The notes under the pieces are model-generated. The model was not told the DNA's origin, made no database searches, and was given only the letters and a program-made list of their open reading frames with translations. A program made the position numbers and the translations under genes. From NCBI GenBank assembly GCA_900473795.1, contig UCMT01000042.1, positions 1-64,000 of the forward strand: a stretch of DNA of 64,000 nucleotides, read 5' to 3'. Source of the DNA: Hyphomicrobiales bacterium. GTDB lineage: Bacteria; Pseudomonadota; Alphaproteobacteria; Rhizobiales; Rhizobiaceae. This document shows, in pieces, positions 36,450-45,440 of the stretch (position 1 is the first letter of the stretch; each line of letters starts with the position of its first letter).

Positions 36450-37099
36450 CCTCCCAACAAATGATCGGCGCCGCCGCACCATCACGATCTGATAGGCGAT
36501 CTATCTCCACTGCCTGGTTCGCCAGGCTACCACGGTGCGCCTGGCATGGCCCAGGCGCAACCGACGATCTTGCGGCGCGCTGCCTTCGGAACCGTCATCG
36601 ACACGATGTACACGAAGTTCGGCATCGCGGCGTCCTCCAGTGGCGGATTGCGATTATGTCCGCACATTTACAATACGCGGGATCACATATCGCGGGCGTT
36701 GGACGGCGTCGCTTCGATGCGGGACCTGATCAAGATCTGATTGCTACATCCAAGGCGCTTGTAGCTTGCGCTCCACCAGTTTTGGGCTCAAGCCACGATA
36801 GCGATCGACGATGAATTCAGCGGAAAGTCGGCACCGTGAATCGCGTCACATACGATGGCCACCGTGAGGAGTTTGCCCTAACCCGACCGGAAGCCCGCTG
36901 GCTTTCCGACCTGCAATAATCTTGAATCACAAACCTGATAAAAAGGGGATCCAAGCACCAGATCGTCATCTCGGACGGATTGAACGCAAGGGCCATCATA
37001 GACGATGGCCGATCGGGACGGAGAGCGGCCCGCCCCAAACCATCGAAGTTCAGCAGCCGAGGCAACCGTATCGGTCGGTTCTTGCCTGAACCGGCTTGT
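36450..37099. other. degenerate intergenic region
   Basis: No intact gene. It holds the aminotransferase relic (36546-36740) and, next to the end of the glycine-rich protein gene on the minus strand, a 6-bp hairpin at 37076-37093 (CGGTTC/GAACCG) that is only a weak terminator candidate. Confidence 0.45.
36546..36740 (+). pseudogene. C-terminal remnant of a class V aminotransferase-like gene
   Basis: About 50 codons (YTKFGIAASSSGGLRLCPHI, then YNTRDHISRALDGVASM) match the C-terminal small domain of class V PLP enzymes of the isopenicillin-N epimerase / selenocysteine lyase type, where a GG.R.SPHIYN motif is typical. The PLP-binding lysine domain and everything upstream are missing. I read it as a relic. 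Confidence 0.65.
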
Positions 37100-39679
37100 T
37101 CAGCGCCCTCGGCCGCCTCCTCCACGCCCTCCTCCACCACGCCCGCCGCCACCACCGCCGCTAAAGGCTGCTCCCCCACCGCGACCACCACCTCCATGGA
37201 AGCCGCCACGGCCACCGCCTTGAAAGCCGCCGCCGCTGTAGCCGCCGCCACGGTCAAAGTTCTGGAAGCTGCCACCAGACTGCTGGTAGCGCCGGCCATA
37301 ATTGCGACTCAGTTCATTTTGATTGCCGATCTGACGTCCGGCCCGGTCGAAGGAAAGATGATCCGGCGCGCGCTGACGAACCTGTTGATTGCGGCGTGGT
37401 GCGGGCCTCGTCTCGGCACGGTTCTGAATACGTTGCGTGGCGTGTGGTCTGTTGGATGCTGCACGCTGACCGGCAATGCCAAGGTTCTCCCCGTTCGGGC
37501 GCTGAACAGGTTGCCAGCCATCCGGCGTGTGCTTCTGCCACTGCCCGTCCTGGCGACGATAGACACTGCCGTCGCGACCGGCATAGACGTCACCGTCCTT
37601 GCTGCCGACGATAAACCCGTTGTTGCCTTGCGTGTTGCGCCAGCGCAGACCGCCGGCGCTCCCTGTTGTTCCGCCGCTTATACGCGCGAATTCTCCGCCG
37701 TGCTTCACGGCAACGCTGCCCCAGGAACCGTAAACATTCTGCCCGCCCCGGGCGACCACTGCATTGCCGGTGCGTGGATTGTAGGCGGAGATGAAACCTC
37801 GTTCGCCGCCAGGTCCTGCTACCGCCCCACCGCGGAACCGAGTCCCGGTGACGGGGTTATAAGCCGCACCAAACGCCAAACCTCTCTCAGGACCATAGGC
37901 GTAGCCATAGCGGCCAAAGGTTCCGTAGGCCGGGTTGTATGAAGCGCCAAACCCGTAGCTGATCGGAGGTGGATAGTAGGGCCAATCTTCGTCGTAGTAG
38001 TCCCAATCCGGCGGATAGTACCATCCCGATCCCCAGACGACAGTGTCCCAGGCGAGATACGTATAGAGATAGCCGAGGGTGTAGCCGTACCAGACGGCGT
38101 CGGGCTCCGTGTCGTAAACGCGGACATAGGTCGCGTTATAGACCGGAGACGACGATGGGATGGTGTAGATCTCATCGTCAACCGCGCGCGCGACTGCAAA
38201 GGGCCCAGTCGGCGTATCACCGACAAACCAGATGCCATCATTGAGGACGAAGTACTTGTCCGCGACCTTGATTACCTGCTCATTCGCGTTGACGGCATAA
38301 AACAGGGACGTGCCTTCAATCAGCTCGAACTTCGGCTCACCGTTATAGTGTACGTCCACCTTCAGCGACCCATCAGTCGAAACCCGGGCAAGCTTCGGAA
38401 TGCTCGCCCTCAGACGCGCCATCTCGCTTTCGGACGTGCCGGGGATCGAAGCACGCACTGCTGAGTAGGACGCATCGTCGGGTAGATTCAGGAAATCTTC
38501 CGGCAGATCGGGAGTGGTAAAACGCCAGGGTCCTTCGAGCGAGGCTGATGAAAACCACCTTCCAGAGAGAAGGGTGTACCAGTTCTTGCTGGCCCGATGG
38601 AAAAAGACCGAACTGGTCGTATTGGAAACCCAGTCAAGCCCTGTGCCTGCCACCGGTTCGAGGACCGGCCTTCCTTCAAAAATCAAAAGCTCCGCTGGCT
38701 TCTCCGAATAGAAAACCTTCGGGATCTGGTTCTCGCTGAAACGCGTTGGCGGAAGAGAGGCTTTGACCCCTTTCCAATTCTCGATCTCCGGCAGTTTGGA
38801 AAACAGATCCGGAACCGTTCCTGCCTCAACCCAACTGGTCTCCAATGTCTTGGAGGTGAGCCAGTTCTTGTCGCTTCGGAGATAGTAGTCGCCCGATTGT
38901 TCCACTCTAAACAGGTCCCAGTTCGTATTGACCACGAACGACAGCCCCTCAACGCCCTTTACCGGAGCCAAAACTGCCTTGCCGTCCGTCTGCAGCAGGA
39001 TCGTTGGTGTCTCACTGACAAAGACCGGTGGCGGGTCGGCTTTGATATCCGGAACGTCGGCGAGGCGCTCGAAATCCGTAAGGCTCGCTGCCAGGCGTTG
39101 CTGCGACACCACAATCGGATCGCTAGGAATAAGTTTGCCGATATCGAGTGCGAGATCGGCAAGTTGCCGGCGGTCCAGCGAGGAGAAGTCCAGCCGCGTA
39201 GTCCGAACATCCGTCAGCGTGACGTTTTCAGATGCATCGTCAGCGACGGTCTTGGCTGAAAGCCCGATGATCCCGTAGACCGCCTTCGCGTCGGCGGACG
39301 ATTTGAGTTCGGTGGCGACAAGAGCCTCGAGTTCCTTGAAATCCTTCCAGGATGTTATCTGCGGTTGAAAGAGCGTGATCGTCGCTCCTTTGTCGGTGTT
39401 GAACACCCTTGGCCAGGCCGGCGCGGTGGAATCGGACTGGTTGAGATATTCGCCAGCCACGAACCCGTTTGCGCCGGAGTAGCTTACTGCGCACCAGGAG
39501 GCTTCCGCATCACACTCCTTGATATCGACTTCCTCGCCCTGAGGAATAACACGCACCGCGTCAAATCCGGTGCCCGGTCCCACCCTGAAGTTCACATTTG
39601 CCGTCAGGATGGCGGGATCTGCGAAGACTGAAGTCGAGAAGAATGAAGCGACCGTGAAGTAGGCAAGAATTCTACGCAT
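37100..39679 (-). CDS. large exported SH3 and glycine-rich protein
   Basis: 859-aa protein. ATG at 39679 with GAAGGA 8 nt upstream (a GTG two codons earlier is in frame); signal peptide MRRILAYFTVASFFSTSVFA. Residues about 25-80 form a bacterial SH3 domain (ANVNFRVGPGTGFDAVRVIP). Then come three related segments (about 215-520) with P.VF.SE.P..LL...GKAVL.PV.G, VVNT..D.F and YYL.S..W; a Tyr/Trp/Pro-rich region (GWYYPPDWDYYDEDWPYYPP); repeats of YNP..GT; and a 50-residue Gly/Arg tail ending GGGGRGGGGRGR. Homologues carry the loose name carbohydrate-binding family V/XII. Probably periplasmic or surface-located; function unknown. Confidence 0.85.
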   Translation of the reverse strand: MRRILAYFTVASFFSTSVFADPAILTANVNFRVGPGTGFDAVRVIPQGEEVDIKECDAEASWCAVSYSGANGFVAGEYLNQSDSTAPAWPRVFNTDKGATITLFQPQITSWKDFKELEALVATELKSSADAKAVYGIIGLSAKTVADDASENVTLTDVRTTRLDFSSLDRRQLADLALDIGKLIPSDPIVVSQQRLAASLTDFERLADVPDIKADPPPVFVSETPTILLQTDGKAVLAPVKGVEGLSFVVNTNWDLFRVEQSGDYYLRSDKNWLTSKTLETSWVEAGTVPDLFSKLPEIENWKGVKASLPPTRFSENQIPKVFYSEKPAELLIFEGRPVLEPVAGTGLDWVSNTTSSVFFHRASKNWYTLLSGRWFSSASLEGPWRFTTPDLPEDFLNLPDDASYSAVRASIPGTSESEMARLRASIPKLARVSTDGSLKVDVHYNGEPKFELIEGTSLFYAVNANEQVIKVADKYFVLNDGIWFVGDTPTGPFAVARAVDDEIYTIPSSSPVYNATYVRVYDTEPDAVWYGYTLGYLYTYLAWDTVVWGSGWYYPPDWDYYDEDWPYYPPPISYGFGASYNPAYGTFGRYGYAYGPERGLAFGAAYNPVTGTRFRGGAVAGPGGERGFISAYNPRTGNAVVARGGQNVYGSWGSVAVKHGGEFARISGGTTGSAGGLRWRNTQGNNGFIVGSKDGDVYAGRDGSVYRRQDGQWQKHTPDGWQPVQRPNGENLGIAGQRAASNRPHATQRIQNRAETRPAPRRNQQVRQRAPDHLSFDRAGRQIGNQNELSRNYGRRYQQSGGSFQNFDRGGGYSGGGFQGGGRGGFHGGGGRGGGAAFSGGGGGGRGGGGRGGGGRGR

Positions 39680-40424
39680 GATCACATTCCTTCATTGAGT
39701 GTGTAAGGTGTGTTCAAGTCCTGCTAGATGGAAGTTGCACTAAACACGGAGCGTCGCGCAAAGGCGTTTCGAGTTCGCAGCTATTCGACATCGTCTAATC
39801 ATCGCATATTCACTGCCTAGTGCAATTGGCCCCGCCGCCATGTTCTACGCTAAAGCGCGTGTTGATCGGTGCCTTCTTCCGTTGCGGCGACGCCGGGGCT
39901 ATTGACCAGTACTGACGCATTGGGCAGAGCTAGCCGTGATTATCGCCAGCGTCTTCGTCGCTGTCGCTGAATTGCTTGGCGATCGATCTAAACTCGTCTT
40001 GGGCAGCGAGGAAGATATCGACGACGTCCGGATCGAAATGCGAGCCTCGTCCCTCGATTATGATCGCCGTCGCCTTCTCATGCGTCATGGCGTCCTTATA
40101 GACGCGGCGACTTCTCAAGGCATCATAGACGTCGGCGACAGCCGTGATCCGCGAATTGGTTGCGGGGGCCAGGTGAAGACTTGTGATTTCTCACGTTGAC
40201 GGGAATTGCAGGCCTTCAGCGTTTTTATACTCAAGGTGCCAACGCAGAAGGTGCGAATGGGTCTTTTAAACGAGCGCATTGGCTTGGGTCTCACAGGCCC
40301 GCAATCTTTGGCGTGAAGGTCAAGTTTTGCGTGGACCATTGCTAAAATGCCATCAGATTTATTCACCTGATATTTTCACCGGATCCCTCAAAGATAGCGC
40401 CCCCTGCAAAAGCTCCGTTTACCG
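39680..40424. other. intergenic region with HD-GYP relic
   Basis: About 745 bp without an intact gene. It should contain the promoter of the glycine-rich protein (minus strand) and of the GGDEF protein (plus strand). The HD-GYP remnant (39930-40172) is the only recognisable coding trace. Confidence 0.5.
39930..40172 (-). pseudogene. C-terminal remnant of an HD-GYP phosphodiesterase gene
   Basis: Eighty codons match the end of an RpfG-type HD-GYP domain: SRITAVADVYDALRSRRVYK, AMTHEKATAIIIEGRGSHFD, PDVVDIFLAAQDEFRSIA. The HD and GYP motifs and the receiver part are absent and the similarity stops at about 40172 without a start codon. It cannot be active. Confidence 0.75.
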
Positions 40425-41177
40425 ATGACTCTGCAATTTCGCCAAGCCGCAATCGTCCCGCAAATCAAGATAGCAACACTCGGCGCGCTTGCCTGCGCCG
40501 TTGGGGCGATCGCTGCCGTTTGCGTAATAAGCCTTCTTATTCCCGACCGTCCGTTTTGGGCAGAATTGACCGCGGTGGCGTCAATAACGGCAGCTATTAC
40601 ATTTCCGTTTCAATTTGCGCTTTGTCTACGCAACGAAGCGCTTCGTGAGATCCAAAAAGAACTTCAGCACGCACTCCGTCATGATCCCGTCACGGGTACC
40701 CTGCGCGCCAACGCATTTGCGACCTCGGTCGAGCATGCGATAGACCGCAGGCGACTGACCAATACTGAAAGCCCGGATGGCGTCATGCTCGTTCTCAGGG
40801 TCGGCAATTTCGATGAGATCGGTCGTCGCTATGGTCCGCAATGGGCAGATACGCTGCTTCAATCGATTGTTCGGATCGTACATTCTTGCGTGCGCTATGG
40901 TGATCTCGTCGCGCGGCTTGCCTCCGACGAACTCGGGATCTATCTGCCAGGCACAACAACGGAAGACGCCACAGACATCTGCGAGCGCATCCGCGCACGG
41001 ATAGACGAGACCACCTTCACAGCCGGGCAAGAGCGCCATATATCGGTGACGGTGAGGCTTGGCGGTACCAGGGTCGGGGACCAGGCCGACTTTCAGGCAC
41101 TCCGCGAGGCAGCCAACCACGCCGCCCTTGCGGAGGAAGAGGCTGGGCCCCTCCTATTCCGGGAGCTATTTTCGTGA
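40425..41177 (+). CDS. membrane-anchored protein with degenerate GGDEF domain
   Basis: 250-aa protein with two N-terminal hydrophobic segments (IATLGALACAVGAIAAVCVI; TAVASITAAITFPFQFALCL) and a cytoplasmic GGDEF fold (from about 85: HALRHDPVTGTLRANAF). The active-site loop reads RLASDELGIYL where GGDEF or GGEEF is expected, so cyclase activity is unlikely; it may bind nucleotide or act as a regulator. The start at 40425 is the only one before the first membrane segment; no strong ribosome site. It is convergent with decayed rhamnose genes. Confidence 0.75.
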   Translation: MTLQFRQAAIVPQIKIATLGALACAVGAIAAVCVISLLIPDRPFWAELTAVASITAAITFPFQFALCLRNEALREIQKELQHALRHDPVTGTLRANAFATSVEHAIDRRRLTNTESPDGVMLVLRVGNFDEIGRRYGPQWADTLLQSIVRIVHSCVRYGDLVARLASDELGIYLPGTTTEDATDICERIRARIDETTFTAGQERHISVTVRLGGTRVGDQADFQALREAANHAALAEEEAGPLLFRELFS

Positions 41178-41239
41178 CAGGGAGGCTTTTGGGCCTGCTC
41201 TGCGGGGCGTCGCCTGATCCTGTACAGGAGCCCGGAATG

Positions 41240-41294
41240 TACCGCGGAACCTATGAAGCCTGCGCCGCCGGTGACAAAAATCCGCGTGCCCCAT
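41240..41294 (-). pseudogene. wgaI: N-terminal stump of rfbB (dTDP-glucose 4,6-dehydratase), wgaI relic
   Basis: RIFVTGGAGFIGSAV, the Rossmann motif of RmlB, is readable from 41284 downward. The probable start (ATG at 41294) is out of frame by one base: a G-run reads GGGG where GGG would restore M-G-T-R-I-F-V-T. After GSAV the similarity ends, so nearly the whole gene is lost. Confidence 0.7.
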
Positions 41295-41299
41295 CCCCA

Positions 41300-41589
41300 T
41301 CACGCAGCCCCTTCGAAGACGGTTGCATTCTCCAAAAGCGGTCCATTTCGGTCCTTCGCAGATATCACCAGGCGGTCGATATTGGCGGACCAATGGCGCG
41401 AGCCGATAGTGGAGTCTCCGCAGGGTTTGCCGAATAGGAATGATTGTCCTGCACGAAGGTTGTATCGATCCCCTTCGCAGCGAAGGTGGCCGCGTTGTAG
41501 GTTTCGGTGAAGAAGCCGCGCTCGTCTTCATATCTGCGCGGCGTCAACTCCTGCACGCCGTCGAAGATGAAAGAACGAAGCTCAAACAT
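41300..41589 (-). pseudogene. wgaH: rfbC (dTDP-4-dehydrorhamnose 3,5-epimerase) stump with internal deletion, wgaH relic
   Basis: The N-terminal part is clear (MFELRSFIFDGVQELTPRRY, DERGFFTETYN, FVQDNHSYSANP). Near 41425 the frame changes and TLRRLHYRLAP continues the family sequence; then the text jumps to a typical C-terminus (VISAKDRNGPLLENATVFEG) and a stop at 41300. About half the gene is missing and two frame changes are present. Confidence 0.75.
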
Positions 41590-41623
41590 CGGTGTTCTCG
41601 GATCCGGCACCGCAGATAGACGG

Positions 41624-41802
41624 TTAGTCGGTCTGTCCCAGCATTGCGGCCCGCTCCAGAACCTGGTCCGGCGAAAGATAGCCAAGCTCGAATACCATCT
41701 CTTCCGGGCACAAGATCTTCACGCCCTGGCGGTATTCGATGGTGCGCACGAAGGATGCCGCGTCGTGCGAGTTCTCATGGGTGCCAAAATGATCCCTTTC
41801 AT
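41624..41802 (-). pseudogene. wgaG: rfbA (glucose-1-phosphate thymidylyltransferase) stump with internal deletion, wgaG relic
   Basis: Starts MKGIILA, the exact N-terminus of RmlA, then jumps within the bases TTGGCACC into the C-terminal part in another frame (GTHENSHDAASFVRTIEYRQ; GVKILCPEEMVFELGYLSPD; stop at 41624). Roughly 80 percent of the gene is missing. The GGCACC at the junction is a plausible short-homology deletion point. Confidence 0.78.
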
Positions 41803-41876
41803 GCAGTTTCTCCCGCTGATACCCACCGCGGTCACGCTCGGATCAAGAATACAGTAGGGGGGACAGATCACATTGA

Positions 41877-43007
41877 TCATCTCACCGATCCTTCACCGGT
41901 ATCGGGTTCGGTGGCCGCCACGCCGGCCCGGCTCAACGCGCCGCAACGCCAGACGCTGTAGACCGGCTGGGTATCCCAGTCATAGTAGAAGACCGCTTCC
42001 AGCGTTCGTTCCGCCATCCCTAGACCGAAGACGCGGCGCATGGCGCGGATCGCCCCTTCTCGCTCCCGGTCGTCGATCGGGCAAGAAAGCGCGGTGTTGG
42101 CAATGCCCCATTCGGTCACCCAGCACGGCTTGCCCTCCCCTTCAGGCTGGCAAAAGTCGAGAAGCGCCGTCACATACCGCGCAAGCGCCGCGTCACCTTT
42201 GCGCCCTGGATAGACATGAATGCCATAACCATCGATCAACGCGTCGATCCCCCGTTCCCGAAGGAGGGAGACAAACGCGCCGGGATCGAGCCGTTCCATG
42301 CCGCGATAGTCGGCCTCGTCTGCGCCGACATCGGAAAGTCCGGCGGAAATCAGAAGCGCGCCGCGGCTATGCACCGTCGCCCGCAATTCCTCTCGGGTGA
42401 TCCGGACGGCGCCGACATATGCGTCGAGCCCGCGCTCGAAGGCCGAGCGATTTGCGACTTCCGAAACGCTGCGCGGTGTTTGCCGCCCAGGTCTTTCGTA
42501 GACGACGAGATCGCCATTGTAGGCGCTGTAGTTGATTTCGTTTCCGGGCTCGACGGCGTCGATGCGGATGCCCATGCCATCAATGCGGCGAAGCACCGAA
42601 CGCAGGTGCGCGCGGTAAAGATCGAGGTCGAGATCCGAAAGCCGCCGAACATCCCAGATGCGGCCGAAACCGGTGCGCGGACGCACCTCCGCCGGATAGT
42701 AGTCCTTGTTGGAGAGCTGGATCTCGATAAGGATTTTCAGCCCCAGTCGGTCCGCCATTTCCAGCGCTTCGATGCTCTTTTCCACCGGCCTGGACAGCGA
42801 AAGCCGGACATGGGTGATGCCGCTTGCCGCAATTTCCTTCAGGACGCGCTTCTGATCGGCGCGGGAAAGCCAGGCGAGGTTTAACCGGTTAATGCCGATG
42901 CGACCGGGGAACAGATCGTCTGCGTCCGCGGGCGGCACCAGGGCAAAGGCCCAGAGCGCTGCCAACACGCAAGCGAGGCGCGCGCGCGTTCGCGCCACCG
43001 CTTTCAT
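41877..43007 (-). CDS. wgaF: exported glycoside-hydrolase-like protein (WgaF-like)
   Basis: 376-aa protein with signal (ARLACVLAALWAFALVPPADA) and a TIM-barrel typical of clan A glycosidases: ITHVRLSLSRPVEKSIEALE, then VEPGNEINYSAYNG with the candidate acid/base Glu and CWVTEWGIANTA with the candidate nucleophile Glu. It may trim or release the exopolysaccharide. The ATG at 43007 lies 4 bp after the stop of the upstream gene; a TTG at 43022 would overlap it. Last intact gene of the wga operon; the match to S. meliloti wgaF is by position. Confidence 0.75.
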   Translation of the reverse strand: MKAVARTRARLACVLAALWAFALVPPADADDLFPGRIGINRLNLAWLSRADQKRVLKEIAASGITHVRLSLSRPVEKSIEALEMADRLGLKILIEIQLSNKDYYPAEVRPRTGFGRIWDVRRLSDLDLDLYRAHLRSVLRRIDGMGIRIDAVEPGNEINYSAYNGDLVVYERPGRQTPRSVSEVANRSAFERGLDAYVGAVRITREELRATVHSRGALLISAGLSDVGADEADYRGMERLDPGAFVSLLRERGIDALIDGYGIHVYPGRKGDAALARYVTALLDFCQPEGEGKPCWVTEWGIANTALSCPIDDREREGAIRAMRRVFGLGMAERTLEAVFYYDWDTQPVYSVWRCGALSRAGVAATEPDTGEGSVR

Positions 43008-43011
43008 CCTC

Positions 43012-44184
43012 TCAAAGTCCAATCTGCCTCAGAGCATTTCGGAAATTCGCCTCGCAGGCGGAATAGCGGTCGATCACGGCTTGCGTGTCTATCTTGGCGA
43101 GAAAATTCGACAGATATGCGCGCTTGTCCGCCTCCCGGTTCCAGGTCGCCGCCTCTATATAGGGGAAGCCGATGAACTCCAGCATTTCCCGCATGCGGTC
43201 GTCGACCGCGATCATGAGGGCCGGTGTGCCGGCCTGCATACCGATGATGCAGCCGTGGAAGCGGCGGCCGAAGCAGAGATCGCGCGAGGACATCGCGCCC
43301 CGCCACTGGTTCGTGTCGAAATAGACCAGCAACTCGGATTTCCGCTGCCATTTTTCCGAATGCTTGTATTCGGTCGCGCCAGTGATGCGCCCGCTCGCCC
43401 GGTCATAGACAATGTCATTGTCGTCGCCGGTCAGGGAGAGGTTGTAGGCAACCACCTCGTCCTGGACCACATAGCTTGCGACGCTGTCGGGCTTAAGCAA
43501 CGCATGCGCGTCGACGATCGTATCGGCAACACTGCCGAGATAGCCGCCGAAAGCGATCTTCTGGGCTTCCGCCAGTCCCGGATCGGCAAGCGCGGAGAGT
43601 GACCGCTTCATGTCGTTCGGAGCGAAATAGAGCGATGGGCAGCCGGTCGGCTTGACGAACTTCATGCCCTGTTCCCTGAGAAACTCGGCAGTGAAATAGC
43701 CGCGGGTAAGGAAGAAGCTCTCCTTTTTCCTCAAGACCTCAAGGAACTGGAGCGTACCGGCCGGCAGCAGTTCCTTGAGACCCTCCTTGCGCTGGATGCC
43801 GATGCCCATCACCACGACCGGCATCTTCAGCTTGGCGAAGACTTCGGCTTCCAGGTCCGCGGAGTAGCCGGGCCGCAAGAGGTTGGCGGAGGCGAAAACG
43901 CAAATATCGAACTCGCGGTTGACGCGCTCGTAGAGGTCTTCCGATCCCCGGTTGTTGGCGAGGTGCCAGAAGGGGAGGTAGGTGACATCATGACCGCGCA
44001 GGCTTTCGGCCGCACCCTCGCCGATCAGGTAGTTGCCGGTATTGGCGATCCGCCTGACCTGGGAAATCAGGTCCTTCTTGGTGCTGGCCTCGTCAAAATA
44101 GGGCCGGTGGACGACAGTCGTGCCCGAAACCTGAGCAATCGTTCTCTGCAGATAAGACGGAATTCCCGTTAGCAAAATACGCAT
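43012..44184 (-). CDS. wgaE: polysaccharide pyruvyl transferase family protein (WgaE-like)
   Basis: 390-aa GT-B-like enzyme. RILLTGIPSYLQ and GNYLIGEGAAESL at the N-terminus, VVVMGIGIQR in the middle, and the family hallmark CFGRRFHGCIIGMQAGTPAL near residue 315. Members transfer pyruvate from PEP to sugars or act as glycosyltransferases; galactoglucan carries 4,6-pyruvyl galactose, which fits. Paralogous to the next gene upstream, with the same length and motifs. Confidence 0.85.
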   Translation of the reverse strand: MRILLTGIPSYLQRTIAQVSGTTVVHRPYFDEASTKKDLISQVRRIANTGNYLIGEGAAESLRGHDVTYLPFWHLANNRGSEDLYERVNREFDICVFASANLLRPGYSADLEAEVFAKLKMPVVVMGIGIQRKEGLKELLPAGTLQFLEVLRKKESFFLTRGYFTAEFLREQGMKFVKPTGCPSLYFAPNDMKRSLSALADPGLAEAQKIAFGGYLGSVADTIVDAHALLKPDSVASYVVQDEVVAYNLSLTGDDNDIVYDRASGRITGATEYKHSEKWQRKSELLVYFDTNQWRGAMSSRDLCFGRRFHGCIIGMQAGTPALMIAVDDRMREMLEFIGFPYIEAATWNREADKRAYLSNFLAKIDTQAVIDRYSACEANFRNALRQIGL

Positions 44185-44223
44185 AACTATCCTCTGAACC
44201 GATAAATGGGGGCCTTCGGGCCG

Positions 44224-45402
44224 TTAATTCGCGATGCCGATTTCACGAAGCGTCATGCGGAAGGCGCGCTCGCGGTCGGAATACCGGTCGACAAGTTCGG
44301 TCGTGTTGAGCTTTGCCAGATGATCGGCCACGAACTCGGCGCGGTTCTCCGCCTTGTCGATCTCGTTGATGTCGACGGCGGGCAGCCCGGTGAAGCCGAG
44401 CATCTCGCGCATGCGGTCGTCCACGGCCACCATCAGGCTCGGCACGGCCGCCTGCATGGCAATGATCGATCCGTGGAAACGTCGGCCGAGGTTGAAGTCC
44501 ATCGACGAAGCCCAGGCGCGCCACTGGTTGGTATCGAAGAAGGTGCGAACCTCAAACCGTTGCTTCTCCCGCTCCGTGCCGGGATAGGCCAGATCGCCGA
44601 TCATCAGGCCCGATGCGGAATCATAAACGCGCCCCTCATCTTTGGGCTCCACCTTCATGTCGAAGTGGAGGAACTCGTCCTGCACCACGTATTGCGGCAC
44701 AGTGTCCTGCGGGGTCAGCGCATTCGCGTCGAGGATCGCATCCTGGTTGCCGCCGAGGTAGCCTGAAAAAATCGTCCGCGCCTTGCCGATCTTCACGCTC
44801 GACAACCTCTTCATGGACCGGCGCATGTTGTCCGGCATGAAATAGACGGAAGGGCAACCGGTCGGGCGCACGAAGGAGAAGCCCTGGTCCTTCAGGAAGC
44901 CGGCCGACTCGTAGCCGCGCGTCAGGAAGTAGTGCTCACGCTCTTTCAAGACGGCCAGGAGCCGCTTCGTTCCCTCCGGAAGATTGTTCTCCAGGTCCCT
45001 GCGGTTTTGCAGGCCGATGCCCAGCATGACGATCGGCATGTTAAGTCGGCTCAGGACCTCTGCCTCGGCGTCTGCCGAAAGCCCCTTGCGCAATAGGTTC
45101 GCGCAGGTGAAGACGCAGATGTCGAAGTTGCTGTTGAACTCATCGAACCCGCTGCCGCTTTTGCTTAAATTATAGAGATGCCAGAAGGGAACCTGCTTCG
45201 CATGCGGCGCGAGCGCACGCAGGGCGCCCTCACCGATGAGGTAGTTCCCGGTGTTGCTGATGTTGCGCAGCTCCTGCAGAAACTCCTCTTTCGTTTCCGG
45301 CTGCTTCTGCCGCTCCGCATAGGAGACGGACAAGCCATGGGCGCCATTGGCAAGGCGCGTGTAGTGACCAGGAATACCCGTCACGAGAATTCGTGGACGC
45401 AT
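44224..45402 (-). CDS. wgaD: polysaccharide pyruvyl transferase family protein (WgaD-like)
   Basis: 392-aa paralogue of the following gene: RILVTGIPGHYT, GNYLIGEGALRAL, IVMLGIGLQNR and NLGRRFHGSIIAMQAAVPSL. The two differ in the central specificity region, so they may modify different residues or form a heteromer. Thirty-nine bases separate them. The tandem pair is in the place of expA4/expA5 (wgaD/wgaE). Confidence 0.83.
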   Translation of the reverse strand: MRPRILVTGIPGHYTRLANGAHGLSVSYAERQKQPETKEEFLQELRNISNTGNYLIGEGALRALAPHAKQVPFWHLYNLSKSGSGFDEFNSNFDICVFTCANLLRKGLSADAEAEVLSRLNMPIVMLGIGLQNRRDLENNLPEGTKRLLAVLKEREHYFLTRGYESAGFLKDQGFSFVRPTGCPSVYFMPDNMRRSMKRLSSVKIGKARTIFSGYLGGNQDAILDANALTPQDTVPQYVVQDEFLHFDMKVEPKDEGRVYDSASGLMIGDLAYPGTEREKQRFEVRTFFDTNQWRAWASSMDFNLGRRFHGSIIAMQAAVPSLMVAVDDRMREMLGFTGLPAVDINEIDKAENRAEFVADHLAKLNTTELVDRYSDRERAFRMTLREIGIAN

Positions 45403-45440
45403 TCGACTAACCTTTCTGTTTCAGAGAAGCGGGCCGGCAA

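Noticed and set aside
36817-37299. Ala/Val-rich minus-strand frame overlapping the end of the glycine-rich protein
   Set aside because: It is the out-of-frame reading of the Gly-rich repeat; its low complexity follows from GGN codons.
41507-41857. Plus-strand frame across the rhamnose-gene relics
   Set aside because: Antisense to recognisable RfbA and RfbC fragments.
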